Source: Rhabdophis nuchalis (lineage: Eukaryota > Chordata > Lepidosauria > Squamata > Natricidae). From it: a stretch of DNA of 64,000 nt. The notes under the pieces were generated by a model. That model made no database searches and was not told the origin of the DNA. It saw only the letters and a list, made by a program, of their open reading frames with translations. Made by a program: the position numbers and the translations under genes. Of the stretch, positions 22,440 through 33,715 are shown piece by piece. The stretch is from NCBI GenBank assembly GCA_039707465.1, contig CM077643.1:39394605-39458604 (forward strand), written 5' to 3'. Position 1 is the first letter of the stretch. The number at the start of each line of letters is the position of its first letter.

Positions 22440-22545
22440 CCTGTAAAGGAGATGGCAGGAGAATTATACTTTCAGACTCGCAAGATTCTGTTAATGTAAC
22501 TTTGCAGTAAAGTAGAATTAGCTTGTCTGGTCTAAGAAAGTGGTT
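22440..22545 (+). repeat. Unclassified repeat, copy 1
   Basis: The block 'caagattctgttaatgtaac' followed by 'agtaaagtagaattagcttgtctggt' has a second copy at 61400-61500. It resembles the 3' end of an LTR, but no other LTR mark was found. Confidence 0.45.
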
Positions 22546-22564
22546 GCAGGAGAGGTAAAAATGT

Positions 22565-22756
22565 AGTAGTGCGGGCTAACTCTGCTGACTGCTAGCAGTT
22601 TGATCCTGACCAGCTGAAGGTTGACTCAATCTTCCATCCTTCCAAGGTCAGTAAAATGAGGACCGAGATTGTTGGGGGCAATATGCTGACTCTGTAAACC
22701 ACTTAGAGAGGGCAGTAAAGCACTACAAAGTGGGATATAAGCCTATGTGCTATTGC
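22565..22756 (+). mobile_element. CORE/MIR-like SINE, 5'-truncated
   Basis: It carries 'gcagtttgatcctgaccagct', 'gttgactcaatcttcc', 'aaaatgaggaccgagattg', 'gtaaaccacttagagagg' and ends 'gtgctattgctat'. The A-box head is missing. Confidence 0.78.
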
Positions 22757-23154
22757 TATCTTCTTTACAAACTGGGGATCAACTTGAATCTTCCTGACTT
22801 TCATTTAACATCTTTACCACTACCCAACACAATTATCCAGTCATCATTTGTACTTCCAGTCAGCAAGCCTGTCAAATGTCTTTATTTTTCTCCCATTTTG
22901 GGAAACATTTCCATTCTTGAATGGCTGTTAAGGGACAACTGAGTGTATGCCTGTTATCTACTCAATGAGAAATTGGCCTTGCTTCCCTTTGTACCTTCTG
23001 TTCACTGGAAGGGCCAAAGTGTAAATCTTCCTTCCCCCTTGCTTCAGCCCCCAAAGGCTGACATCTGCGGTTAAAGGACCAAATTTCTTCTTTGTCTCTT
23101 TTAAAAAAAATAGAAACTGATAATCAAGATAGCTTAAAAATGGGGCTACCCTAT
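22757..23154. other. No gene recognised
   Basis: Apparently single-copy sequence without recognisable elements. Confidence 0.45.
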
Positions 23155-23608
23155 TGTACATGTTGGAAAAAGCATTTTATGCATCAATGACTTTGGAGTA
23201 TTCATACCTAATGATCTAAGTGTCAGAGCCCAGTGTAACATTGCCAAAAAGGAATTAAGAGTTGTTAACCTAATCTTGCGTAGCTTCTTCTCTGGTAATA
23301 TTGTACTGCTAACCAGAGCATACAAAACATTTGCTAGACCAATTCTCAAATACAGCTCATCTGTCTGGAACCTGCACTGCAAATCGGACATTAATACAAT
23401 TGAGAGAGTCCAGAGATATTTTACGAGAAGAGTCCTCCACTCCTCTGTTCGTAACAGAATACCTTATGCCACCAGACTTGAAATTTTGGGCTTAGACAAT
23501 TTAGAGCTATGCTGCCTTTGGTTTGACCTAAGTGTAGTACATAAAATTATCTGCTACAATGTCCTACCTGTCAATGAATACTTCAGTTTCAACCACAACA
23601 ATACACGA

Positions 23609-25339
23609 GCAACTTTGGGCATGGGATTGAGCTAGATAAATGGCAAAAATTGTGGTCTCCAAACTATAAAATGACAATGTCAACTGCATATAAAGAGAAT
23701 TTGTATAAGATGTTTTACAGGTGGCACTTATCCCCAACGAGAATTGCAAGAATGTATAAGAACAAATTGGAAAATTTTTGGAAATGTCATCAGACGCCGG
23801 GTTCATACTACCCCATGTGATGGACTTGTACTGAAGCTAAAAGATATTGGACTATAATCCACAGGTGGTTGGAGAAAATGATACATAAACACATAGACTT
23901 TAAACCAGAACTTTTTCTATTGGGAATTATTCCAGAAACATTTGATAAAGACTTGAAATATTTGATTGTGAATGTCTTAACAGCAGCTAGAATTGTATTT
24001 GCAAAAAACTGGAAAAATGAGAAACTACCTACAGAGGAGGAAATTATTCGAAAGATAATGGAGTGTGCTGAAATGAGTAAGCTGACATTTGAAATCAGAG
24101 AACAAGAGGATGAGCAATTTTATAAGGTATGGGATTTGTTTTATCAATGGTTAGATAAAAAAACTTGAAAATGAATTTGTTTATTCACGCACCGATAGAA
24201 AATGATAGTCAATGTTATGATTTTTTTTTTGTATGAAATAAAGTACTTGGATATATGACACATAAAGGATAATAATAAATCTAAGGTGTAAAAGTGGGTT
24301 GTTATGAATACTATGTAAGTAGTGATTATGTTATCTTAGAAAGACATTTTGTATGCTAAATAGATTAACAACAACGGAATGAATGATTGATACATATATG
24401 AATTGAAATACTTAGTAACTATTTGGTTTTATAAAGGGAAAATATTATCAGAGTTTGAATAGGTGATATATAAGTATTGTATTTTCTATGGACAATGGGT
24501 GATACTGTTGATAATTGAAAGTAATGATGTACAACATGAATTGATGGAAAACCTTTTTATTTTTTAAGAACAACAGAAAAAGATAGGTGATTTTTATAAA
24601 GATTTATTGTTACTAAATAGATAATTAAGTGTTCTGACTCCCTCCTTCACAAGACGAATAACTAAACTGACTGCTTCTTGGCTGCTCGCCCGAACTGACC
24701 TTGAAGCTTCTTGACGAAAGAATACACCACGACTTGAGACACGAAAGCTCTGACTCTTCAAATTATATGTTATTCCCTGCAACCATTCCCTTAACAGAGG
24801 CTTTCTTTTAAAGCCTCTTGGGAGGGGCCAGTCAATTAGGCAGCTGAGACTGATTACCTCCTCCGGGTTCATCTCTCTTGCAATTGGCGCTGCCTTCTCT
24901 CGATCCTTCTTAGCCTGACATCAGGGACAAACTGGGTTTGATCCTCACCACTGCTCCAAGCCCAAGGTGCCTCCTGATGCCTAGCCAGGCTCTCTGCTCT
25001 CTCACTCTTGGCCTCCTCCTCTAGAGCAGACTCATAGGACTCCTCACTAGAGGAGTCCATCAGCAGCTCATCCGGAGGCGGCTGGGCCACAACAATTAAG
25101 GATTTAAGAAAACAAGGTTTATTTGAAATGAAGGAATACCAATTGTATTTTAACACATAAATGCTCAATGACAGTGATGTATTTTGCTATGTTTGATGGA
25201 CAACTAGTAATTATATATGCAATTGTAAAGATCGATGCACAAAAACTTGCAACCAGATGACATACTATATGAAATTGAGAATGGTTTTATATTTTGTTTG
25301 TCTTTATATGTTTACAAATAAAAATATTAAAAAAAAAAA
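23609..25339 (+). mobile_element. L1 LINE, 5'-truncated, nested in the Rex1-like LINE
   Basis: A plus frame at 23869-24168 encodes the L1 ORF2 C-terminus (YLIVNVLTAARIVFAKNWKN, LPTEEEIIRKIMECAEMSKLT). Upstream, a Cys-rich 'WKCH..' part is in another frame. The copy ends in poly-A at 25329-25340. The 11-bp duplication acaatacacga at 23598-23608 and 25340-25350 is typical of L1 insertion. A solo LTR interrupts the 3' UTR. Confidence 0.9.
24630..25094 (-). mobile_element. Solo LTR nested in L1
   Basis: On the minus strand it runs from TGTTGTGGCCCAG to GAGTCAGAACA, the same type of ends as the LTR at 27363. The 6-bp duplication attaag flanks it (24624-24629, 25095-25100), which suits an endogenous-retrovirus-like element. 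It has a TTTAAA-type box near 24810. No internal genes are present. A 99-codon acidic frame through it is not a known protein. Confidence 0.75.
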
Positions 25340-25645
25340 ACAATACACGAAAACACAAACTTGACTGCAGAAAACATGACTTCAGCAACAGAGTAGTCAA
25401 TGCCTGGAAAGCTCTACCTGACTCTGTGGTTTCTTCCCCAAACCCCCAAAACTTTAACCTTAGACTGCCTACTGACAACCTCACCCCATTCCTAAGAGAT
25501 CTTTAAGGGGCGTGCATAAGTGCACCAACATGCCTACTGTTCCTGTCCTAATGTTCCCTTTCGTTCGTATCCATTTCATGTATTCAAATTCATGTTTATA
25601 CTGATATACATGCTTGACAAAATAAATAAGTAAGTAAGTAAATAA

Positions 25646-26039
25646 CATGAATAAAAATAAGCATGTAAAGACTCTATAACTAATCTAGTGTTTTTAGAAA
25701 GGCAAGGGGGAGGGGAGGGACAAATTTCAAAATGGTGGCTACAACCATACAACTAAAGCCCCCTTTTATGTATACAGATACTCTTACTTATTTTTAAACC
25801 CTCATTCATCTCAAGAGGAAAAAATTCTTCAAAATAGAAATGTGCTCTGAGCAATCTCTTCATTTACCCTGCTTCATATATAAAACCCTATTTTATAAGT
25901 TTAAAAAAAGATCGTGAATTTCTCTGTATTGGCATATATATATTGATATATATATATATTTTTTAAGGGCTGAAAATAAAGAGACCAGGATGGATCCATT
26001 TCAGGCTTATTAGCCAGACCACAGTTGCATTATTAGCCA
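25646..26039. other. No gene recognised
   Basis: AT-rich sequence with a short (AT)n tract at 25932-25962. Confidence 0.5.
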
Positions 26040-26522
26040 CTTTAAACCCCTCCAATCCATACATGAAGCAAACTGATGCCCACTACGGAGACGTGGCACG
26101 GCCACAAACACGAAGCCAAACAGTAACACAGCTCACCAGCTCAAATCCCCCTGCAACTCAGACTAACACAAGCACAACCAGGCCCCCACCCAAACAGAAC
26201 ATGCCCCCATCCAATCAGAGCACAGCCAAACTCCCATCCAATCAGAGCACAGCCAAGCCCCCCACCAATCAGAACACACCTCCACCCAATCAGAATGCAG
26301 CCAAGCTCCCACCCAATCAGGTCACACCCCCACTGGCAGTTAAAAAGTGGAACCGGCTAAGATCTCACATTGCTCCTGGAAGCACCAAGCCAAAAGCACC
26401 AACCTGAAGATGATGAATGAGACTTCATCGAAACGTCGTGAAGATACTTCCAATTCTACGCGGGAGAAAACCCGAACAACCAAAGACCTACATACAAATA
26501 CCCGCGAAAACCTCAGAAAACA
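26040..26522 (+). mobile_element. Putative Penelope-like element fragment
   Basis: A Pro/Asn/Gln-rich frame (26063-26407) contains a degenerate minisatellite built on 'ccaatcagarcacagcca' at about 26205-26330. It is followed by a hammerhead-like core (26404-26437) and an 'acgcggga..cccgcg' inverted pair. Penelope-like elements are known to carry hammerhead motifs in their terminal repeats. No GIY-YIG or reverse transcriptase is present, so the assignment is inference. Confidence 0.4.
26404..26437 (+). ncRNA. Hammerhead-like ribozyme core
   Basis: Box CTGAAGA (26404-26410) fits CUGANGA, a six-pair stem GATGAA/TTCATC follows, then GAAA (26430-26433) and CGTC. An extra T between the first box and the stem departs from the canonical form, so activity is uncertain. 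Confidence 0.4.
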
Positions 26523-26523
26523 A

Positions 26524-26556
26524 ATGTGTGTGTGTGTGTGTATGTGTGTGTATAGG
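26524..26556. repeat. (TG)n microsatellite
   Basis: About 15 TG units with one TA interruption. Confidence 0.9.
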
Positions 26557-27362
26557 TTCTTTCTGTACGCACAGGCTTAAATAATTTAATATTTCAAAAT
26601 GTCAGGGAATGGAATCTTAAAGGGTATTTTTCACTTGGCAAAAAAAGAAGTTTAAAACCTGCTTTGAATGTGGCTTGCTCTTTTTCATAGCATCTGTGCT
26701 GTTAAAAACATTCTCTTTTTTTTGCTGTGGCAAAGTGTTAATGAATAATATCTATTTTATGGGTGTTAGTCAGTAATCAGTGCTATTTGTCCTTGGAGCA
26801 CTCATTGAAACTGTATTACTGTATACGTAGGAGGCCTGCATGGAAATTTCATCAAAATGCTCCCCTTTTGGCTTCGGTGGTAATTTAAATCATCGTGTTT
26901 TCCAGGCCTCTTTGCTATTTTTGGTAGCAGGGAAAACTATATGCTGCATAAACTCCTTTATTAGAAGTTCTTCTTGATTGCTCCATTGGGGAAGCTGTCA
27001 AGCTGAGTATAATGCTGATGGATGACCAGTGTTGTATGTCCCCTGGGCCTGGCACTCGGGGTAAACTGCTTTGGAAGAAGGCAGTTCCATTTAGCCATCA
27101 TTGCAAACCTAAAGGGGCTGTTCACCAACTAAACTGCCATGTAGTATTCACATTGTAATGTGACTCAGGCTATGCTTCTATTCCATTAGGGATGCAACTT
27201 CATCTCCGGTACATAATATTGTGCTGAAAACTGCTTTCCGATGTCCCTGAACATTTTCTTCCTCTACAAAAGAAAAACGTCTGCTTTTCTATTTCATTTA
27301 CTTTGCAAACCTTCCTCCACTCTGGAAGTTTTTATGTGTTTGAGTTACCCCCGCCCCCCCAT
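26557..27362. other. No gene recognised
   Basis: High-complexity, apparently single-copy sequence. It might hold conserved noncoding DNA, but nothing specific can be shown. Confidence 0.4.
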
Positions 27363-28206
27363 TGTTGTGACCCACCGGCGGTCGGCAGAGTCGGATAGTG
27401 AAGAGGTTGGGGAGGAACATGGGCCAGCCTTGGGGGTTGAGGAAAACTCAGACGAGGGCTCTGCATCGGAGGCAAAGAGGGAGTTAGACAGCAGTGAGGC
27501 AGAGGAACAGCTGGAGCCTGTTCCAGTGGTGGGATTCAATTTTTTGACGACTGGTTCTGTGGGCGTGGCTTAGTAGGCGTGGCATGGTTTGGTGGGCGTG
27601 GCTTGGTGGGTGTGGCAGGGGAAGGATACTGTAAAATCCCCATTCCCTCCTGATCAACTGGGACGTGGGAGGCAGAAACTAGATGGGGGGGAGGCAATCA
27701 GAGGTGGTATTTACTGGTGATCTGAACTACTCAAAATGTCTGCTACCAGTTGTCGAGAACTGGTCAGAACCTGCTGAAAACCACCTCTGGCCTGTTCCCA
27801 GTGTGCGCATGCGCAGAGCTGCCAGAAGACAAGAACAACTAAGAAAGCAGGGTCGACTTAGGAGTAAAGCCACGCCTTGAATGTCATTGGCCCCTCCCAT
27901 AGGAAACATAAGAGGAACAAACAGGGAGTGGGCTTTTGCAGGAAACAATTTGTTCATTTGGTCGGTTCAAGAATGGAAGATTCTATCTGTGGCTTTAAGA
28001 GACTCTGTGCCAAGTGTGCCTTGCCCTGCGTTTGGAAACTAGTTATCTGTCAGATAAGGTGCATGGTGATAAACATTCCTCTGAAACATTGTTTACTAAG
28101 CCTTGCTGACTATGAAAGAAAGGAATTCACAGTCGTATAAATAAAAGAGTTTTTGCTGGGACCAAGACTTTGTTTCTTGCTTTCTAAGGAAGCCTGGATC
28201 AGAACA
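27363..28206 (+). mobile_element. Solo LTR split by a MITE
   Basis: It starts TGTTGTGACCC and ends TCAGAACA, matching both ends of the minus LTR at 24630-25094. A 'gtataaataaaag' block at 28135 could serve as TATA box or poly(A) signal. The MITE at 27524-27789 lies inside, so the LTR proper is about 570 bp. No clean flanking duplication was found. Confidence 0.65.
27524..27789. mobile_element. hAT-like MITE nested in the LTR
   Basis: It begins 'cagtggtgggattcaa' and ends 'gaaaaccacctctg', with exact 8-bp duplication gcctgttc at 27516-27523 and 27790-27797. Internal short repeats of 'gtgggcgtggct' give it a distinct texture. Confidence 0.93.
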
Positions 28207-28249
28207 CCAATAGTGGAGATGTTGCTTCTCATGCTTCTCATGCTAGCAT

Positions 28250-28340
28250 CTCCATCTGTCTATGGAGATTCTCAGTCATCCAGGTCATGGTTGTCCCAAA
28301 GGTGTTTTTTCAAAAGGCAACTTTGTTTTTTTCCCTGTAT
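28250..28340 (-). repeat. Fold-back repeat, end fragment
   Basis: The block 'ctatggagattctcagtcatccaggtcatgg' with 'ttttcaaaaggcaac' is the outer arm of the repeat whose inner part is at 30001-30228. Confidence 0.6.
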
Positions 28341-28341
28341 G

Positions 28342-28405
28342 TATATATGTATGTTTTGCTTCACATACATATATACATACATACGTATGTATGTACATAC
28401 ACATT
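28342..28405. repeat. (CATA)n/(TATG)n microsatellite
   Basis: A compound tract of CATA and TATG units that is palindromic around 28385 ('catacgtatg'). Confidence 0.85.
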
Positions 28406-28875
28406 AAACAATAGTAATACAAACAGATATATATACTTCAAATCTTCCAACTTCAACAATATTGGTCTCTTTCCATAATCCTTTATCATTTTTGCAATAC
28501 TTCATTTAAACATAAATGACTTTTGGTTTTGCCCTATATTTATTACCCCTACTAAATAATATCATTTAACAGTTTTAAAAATTACTCATTATTCCACCAC
28601 AACTTCAATGTCCCGAATGTGTAGGGTTGCTAATAACGCCAATTATTAACAATATTTTATCAATCCCAGGAATCTATTTCGAACTCCATATAATTTCTAT
28701 TCCTTACTATTTTAAAATCATAATATACTTTTACACAGTATTAATGTTATTAATACAATTATATTATCTAATCCTAAATTCCCACCTACTAATATTTACT
28801 TATTGGGGTTATAACAAATATGTATTTATTAATGTATATACTACTATTTTATCTATATACATATTTCCCCTTTAT
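28406..28875. other. AT-rich, no gene recognised
   Basis: Very AT-rich sequence that may be the interior of an old retroposon. No assignable element. Confidence 0.4.
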
Positions 28876-28877
28876 TA

Positions 28878-29845
28878 CCGTATTTTTCGGAGTATAAGAC
28901 GCACGTTTTTTCCTCTAAAAAGAGGCTGAAAATCTGGGTGCGTCTTATACATTGAATGCAGCATTTTTGCCTCCTGAAACCCTGCCCCTTCACCAAAATA
29001 GCCGTGTGCATACCCTTATGGAGGCTTCCAGAGAGCTCCTGGGGGCTGGAGAGGGCAGAAATGAGCAGAAAACAGGGCGTTTTTGCCCCCCCAGCCCCCA
29101 GCAGCACTCTATAAGCCTCCATAAGGCTATGCATGCAATTATTTTCACCAAAAAATGGGCCGTTTTAATGAAAAAAATGGGCTGTTTTTCCTCATTTTGC
29201 CACCCCCCCGATCACTCTACAAGCCCCCCCCCAAGGCTATTCATGCTTTTTATTTGAAAAAAAACGGGCCCATTTTCGCTAATAACGGGCCGTTTGGGGG
29301 AGATTTGCACAGTGTAAAAAGGTGTTTTTCCCCCTTTCGGAAAGCTGCTTAGTTAGAGTGATTGATGAGAATTAGGTTGGTCAAGTACTGTGCCTGCAGA
29401 AACAAAGATTTGTTCCAAAGGTGGTCGGTGATTTCCTTCTCCAGCACATGGATAAATACACCTGGAAACATCTACCTACCTAATTACTCTCTCTCTTTCT
29501 CTCTCCCTACTTATCTACTGTATTTCTCTCTCTCTCTCTCTTTTTCTCTCTTTTTCTCTCTCTATCCCTCTACCTACCTACCTACCTATCTACACTCTCT
29601 CTCCCCCTACCTACCTACTGTATTTCTCTCTCTCTCTCTTTATTTCTCTCTATTTTTCTCTATCCCCCCTCTACCTACCTACATACCTACCTACCTGCCT
29701 ACCTACCTATCTACACTCTCTCTCTCCCTACTTACCTACCTACTGTATTTCTCTCTCTTTCTCTCCGTCTCTATTCCTCTATCTACCTACCTACTTTTTT
29801 AAAAAAAAATTGCCTCTTCAAAACCTTATACTCCAAAAAATACGG
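28878..29845. mobile_element. TA-flanked MITE (Tc1/mariner-like)
   Basis: The ends 'ccgtatttttcggagtataag' and 'ccttatactccaaaaaatacgg' are inverted, and TA flanks each side (28876-28877, 29846-29847). The interior has 'aagcctccataagg' blocks and a large pyrimidine simple-repeat tract. No transposase frame is present. Confidence 0.8.
29470..29790. repeat. Compound (CT)n/(CTAC)n tract with higher-order units
   Basis: CTAC runs alternate with CT runs. A unit of roughly 110-125 bp, marked by 'tactgtatttctctctct', recurs at about 29517, 29617 and 29741. Confidence 0.85.
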
Positions 29846-30000
29846 TAATACATTTTCTCATTATCCATCATCTCTTAATCTCATTGAAATTCCATCATTT
29901 ATCAACTTTTTAGTCAGACTTTTAACTTTCTTTTTTTAAATCTTGTATCTCTTTTTGATTTTTTTTATACCTACTAGATTTTTTTTTCTGAGCATCAAAG

Positions 30001-30228
30001 GTACTTTTTCAAAAGGCAACTGTTTTTCCTTGAAGATGTTTTGCTTCTCATCCAAGAAGCTTCTTCTGTTCTTCAGTCAGAATTGAAGAAGCATCTTGGA
30101 TAAGAAGTGAAACGCCTTTAAGGAAAAACAAAGTCCAGCTATTTTTTGTTTTTGTTGAAAAAAGCACCTTCGAGGAACAACCATGACCAGGATGGATGAC
30201 TGAGAATCTCCATAGACAAAAGAAGTGT
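30001..30228. repeat. Fold-back repeat with hammerhead-like arms
   Basis: The left arm 'ttttccttgaagatgttttgcttctc' and right arm 'gaagtgaaacgcctttaagga' are inverted copies about a centre near 30073. The outer part 'atgactgagaatctccatag' is the inverse of 28255. Length and form suit a palindromic MITE. Confidence 0.65.
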
Positions 30229-31015
30229 AGTTAATAATGATCAGCCTAGCTTTTTGTTGTTATTGATCTTAAGGGAATATCGTTGGGGCTCTAATTTTAG
30301 TTTTTATTTTGTTTTGCTGCAACCCACCTTGAGTGATGGGAAGTAGACTGTATACAAATGTTGTTATAAAGACATAAGTTATCCCCCAGGCAACAAAAGC
30401 TGTTTCCAATTAAAGTAATAAGAGTTTGAAAACCCTCATTCCTAAGCCATCCAGAGTCTCTGACCCTTCAGTCTTCTTGCTGTCTTTTCAGTTTTCTGTA
30501 GCTAATGGTGGAAAAATAATAGCGGCGGTCAGAGTGTTTCAATCACTTCTTTTTTTTCCAAGGCTTTCTCTTTGCATTTCTAATACTTCTCTAATTGGGA
30601 TCCTTAGAGCATATTTGCATATTTAGCATGGGCAATGCCTCCTTATTTCCAAGCTTAATTGAAGCAGAGCATTTGTTCCTTTATCCCTCATTAGAAATCC
30701 AAGGATGCTACAGCTGATCCAGCAGAAAATCCATTCTTTTTTTGGGGGGGGGGGAGGTTGTTTCTTTCTGCACAATCATAATTTGTTTATAAGTTTCTGT
30801 CTCATATTTCTATGCTGGACAGAACAGGATTCCGATGATTGACAAGTTTCCATCAGGCGTGCCATCTGTTAAGGCAAGGAGGGTAGCAGCCAGCTTGAGA
30901 AAGCAACAGAAATCATAGGTGGAGGAGATATTGAAAATCACCCTGTTAGAGTGAAGAAGGCTTGATAATGAATTTCTTGTTGACTGCAGTTCTCCTGGCA
31001 AGATTTCAGAACTGG
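30229..31015. other. No gene; candidate conserved noncoding element
   Basis: The part at 30590-30720 is high-complexity, repeat-free, and holds an octamer-like ATTTGCATAT. It could be a conserved noncoding element. No coding signal was found. Confidence 0.3.
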
Positions 31016-31019
31016 TTTG

Positions 31020-31147
31020 TCATTTCCACCTTTTTAGGGCAAAGAGAACATGACTGGCTCAAGGTCACCCAGCTGGCTTTGAGTGTAAAGTAGAACTAGA
31101 ATTCACACACCCAGTATCTAGCCTGGTGCCTTAATCACTGCACCAAA
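31020..31147 (-). mobile_element. tRNA-derived SINE remnant (MIR-like)
   Basis: The block 'ggctcaaggtcacccagctggctttgag' and 'gccttaatcactgcaccaaa' is the typical reverse view of a MIR-like SINE head. Confidence 0.6.
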
Positions 31148-31159
31148 TTGAAGTATGCA

Positions 31160-31290
31160 TGCAGGTATAGATAAATAGATGATAACTATCTAGCTAGTTA
31201 GCTAGATGATAGATAGTTGGGAAGATGATGGATGGATGGATGGACGGACAACAGACAAATACAGTAGATTGATACTATATAGATAGATAT
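31160..31290. repeat. (GATA)n/(GATG)n imperfect tract
   Basis: Imperfect tetranucleotide units gata, gatg and tagc run together. Confidence 0.7.
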
Positions 31291-31493
31291 TCTAGAAAAA
31301 GAAGAAAAGAAAGAAAGAAGAATAGAATTGAATAGAGAGATGTAAAGAGAAAAAGTAGCTATCAGAAAAGGGAAAAAAAGATGAGAAGTATTTAGAAAGT
31401 TTAGAATTCACAAGGCAAACAATCTCATTCAACCAGTGGTATCTAGAGGGGGGTTCTAAAAATAGTCAGGATGGCAACCACAACCACAAGCTT

Positions 31494-31995
31494 AGAATAG
31501 AATAGAATAGAATAGAATAGAATAGAATAGAATAGAATAGAATAGAATAGACCAGACCAAGTTGGAAGGGATCTTGGAGGTCTTCTAATACAATCCCTGC
31601 TCAAGCAACCCTATACCATTTCAGACAAATGGTTTTTCCACTCTCTTCTTAAAAACTTCCAGTGTTGGAGCATTCACAACTTCTGGAGGCAAGTTGTTCC
31701 ACTGATTACTTGTTCTCACTGTCAGGAAATTTCTCCTTAGTTCTAGATTGCTTCTCTCCTTGACCAGTTTCTACCCATGGCTTCTTTTCCTAGCTTGACT
31801 CCCTCTTCTTTGTGGCAGCCCCTTAAATATTGGAACACTGCTATCATGACTCCCCTAGTCCTTCTTTTCATTAAACTAAATGTACCCAATTCCAGCAATC
31901 ATTCTTTATATGTATCAGCCTCCAGTATCTAACCATCTTTGTTGCTCTTCTCTGCATTCTTTCTAGAGTCTCAACATCTTTTTTACAGTAGTTTA
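31494..31995 (-). mobile_element. CR1 3' end with (AATAG)n tail
   Basis: Eleven or so AATAG units (31495-31551) lead into the CR1 3' end 'ccaagttggaagggatcttgg' and the reversed C-terminal coding region to about 31995. AATAG tails on CR1-type LINEs are a reported feature of snake genomes. The coding part has several stops. Confidence 0.9.
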
Positions 31996-33239
31996 TAAAT
32001 TCCTAAACAAAGAGGAAGAGATTGAACTTCCCCAATTTCACCCATAGCTTTTCTTATTTCCCCATCATAAACTAACTGCCATCAGAAAATGCCGTGATCA
32101 CAAACTGCACACTTTAAATGCATTTTGTCCTTTCTTAGGCAAACGCTGACCAATTTCCTTGCATGAGCCGCCATATTCTTCTGCCACAAGAGAGGAAAAC
32201 AAATGGACTTTATCTAAATTATCTTCTCTTCTTTTTATCTCGATACGACTTATAGTTACACTGAAATGACTGAATACTATCGTCTTTGTTCCTTGAACTT
32301 AACATGCTCCAAATCACTGGCTCTCATGATTGCCCTTTGCCCCTCTTTCTGCCCGCCTTTTGATATCCACTTTCACAAGGAAGTGCCTGAACTGCACACA
32401 TTAATATGTTCCAAGCGTAGCCACACAATCACTCTCTACTCACTAAAATATAGGCAGTTTTCTATTTGCTTCCTTTCATAATAATCCCTGGAGTAGCTTT
32501 TCATAATGGCTGACATATTGGGTAGATGGCTTCAATATGTTATAATGATGCAACCCCAAAATCCTTTTCCTGGTGGACCCTGTCAATTCAGACCTTCATA
32601 TTAGATGCATTATGCTGTCCCTCGGAATCCTAAGTTTTACAGCCTCTTCAAATCCATTATGACAGGCATTTATACTCCCAGTCTCCTTAAAAAGAAATGA
32701 ATGATGTTAGTGATGCCCAAAGTTTGTTTGGAAGTATATATAAAAAAAAAAAAAACGCATTTGGAGTGGGAGGGAAGAACATAAAATGCAGTTTACTTGC
32801 ATTGTGATTCTGATTCCTGCCCATGAGATTTCAAAAGGAAGATGGACAATCCTTTTACGCAGATAACTAAGTGAGTGATCTCTCTTTTACGGACTTGGAA
32901 CTACATAAATTCCTGAAATTGACATCTTACGTTACCACTGTCTACTGTTTAAGAGAAGAAAATAGTAAATAAGCCTTCTCTTGGATAACTCTTTGCATCC
33001 ATTTGGGCAAAATGGACGGTGAGTTGTTTGAGTGGCATCAGGATTCCTACACTGGGTTGGGGGTTGGAGGAGAAGACCTACAATGACACTTCCTAAAATT
33101 TTATGATTCTACGAAATCTGCCTAAAGCTACTGTAGGAAGTTAGCACCCACCCCTCTCCTAGAAGATTGAAATATCCTAGGTAGGACATGCTGAAAAGAC
33201 AGAATATTATAGTTCCCTGGATAAGAAATGGAAATATGT
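31996..33239. other. No gene recognised
   Basis: Apparently single-copy sequence with an A tract at 32742-32755. No element or coding signal was recognised. Confidence 0.45.
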
Positions 33240-33715
33240 TTTAGGCAGGAAACAGACTCACTCTTAGTAGCCCCCACCTTTGTCAATGGGCCATTAAAAT
33301 GCCTGAGTCAGTCTATTCTACATTAACACCCTTCAGCTCCAGGGCGACGGGATTAAGGCATGATAGTATTAGCCCTTTACCCATCTCACCACAGGGCAGC
33401 TGGGAAGAAGCAATGCTCAACCAAACCTGGACTCAAAACACAGCCTAGAGAGTTGCCTCTGCATGGCCCCATGGGAGTCTGACAACCAATCAAAATACAA
33501 GATCAAGATCAAAGGCCAGAGAGGGCATAAAACCAAGGACTTTCAGCATCTTGCTCTCTTTTTTCTTTTTCACCTAACATCTAGAAGCATGTGATCACCT
33601 TTTCCTCCAGGACCTCAAACCATGTGGTCCTGTCCACCATTAAAATCATCTTTCCAAGCAGCCTCCATGTTTTCAGTGTCTTTTTTCCCACTTGGAACTG
33701 AACCCAGAAGGACAT
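33240..33715 (+). mobile_element. Putative solo LTR
   Basis: A TATA-like 'gggcataaaacc' near 33525, a pyrimidine tract, an ATTAAA signal near 33640 and an end 'cagaaggaca' near 33713 follow the order promoter, R, poly(A), end of an LTR. No flanking duplication or second copy was found. Confidence 0.35.

Larger units (their letters stand above)
23155..25640 (+). mobile_element. Rex1-like LINE, split by a nested L1
   Basis: The left part (23155-23608) encodes FIPNDLSVRAQCN, a YKTFARPILKYSSSVWN block and IERVQRYFTRRVL. The right part (25340-25640) resumes with KHDFSNRVVNAWKALPDSVVSS and ends with a (AAGT/AAAT)n-type tail at 25620-25645. Together they form the C-terminal portion of a Jockey-superfamily reverse transcriptase, most like Rex1. 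It is 5'-truncated. The family name is tentative. Confidence 0.75.

Noticed and set aside
24869..25168. Acidic 99-codon minus frame
   Set aside because: It runs from the solo LTR across its boundary into L1 sequence. No known protein family is apparent.
26205..26330. CRISPR array
   Set aside because: The units are contiguous and degenerate with no unique spacers, and the genome is a vertebrate one.
29362..29802. 146-codon frame rich in Ser, Leu and Tyr
   Set aside because: It is a translation of the CT/CTAC simple repeat inside a MITE.
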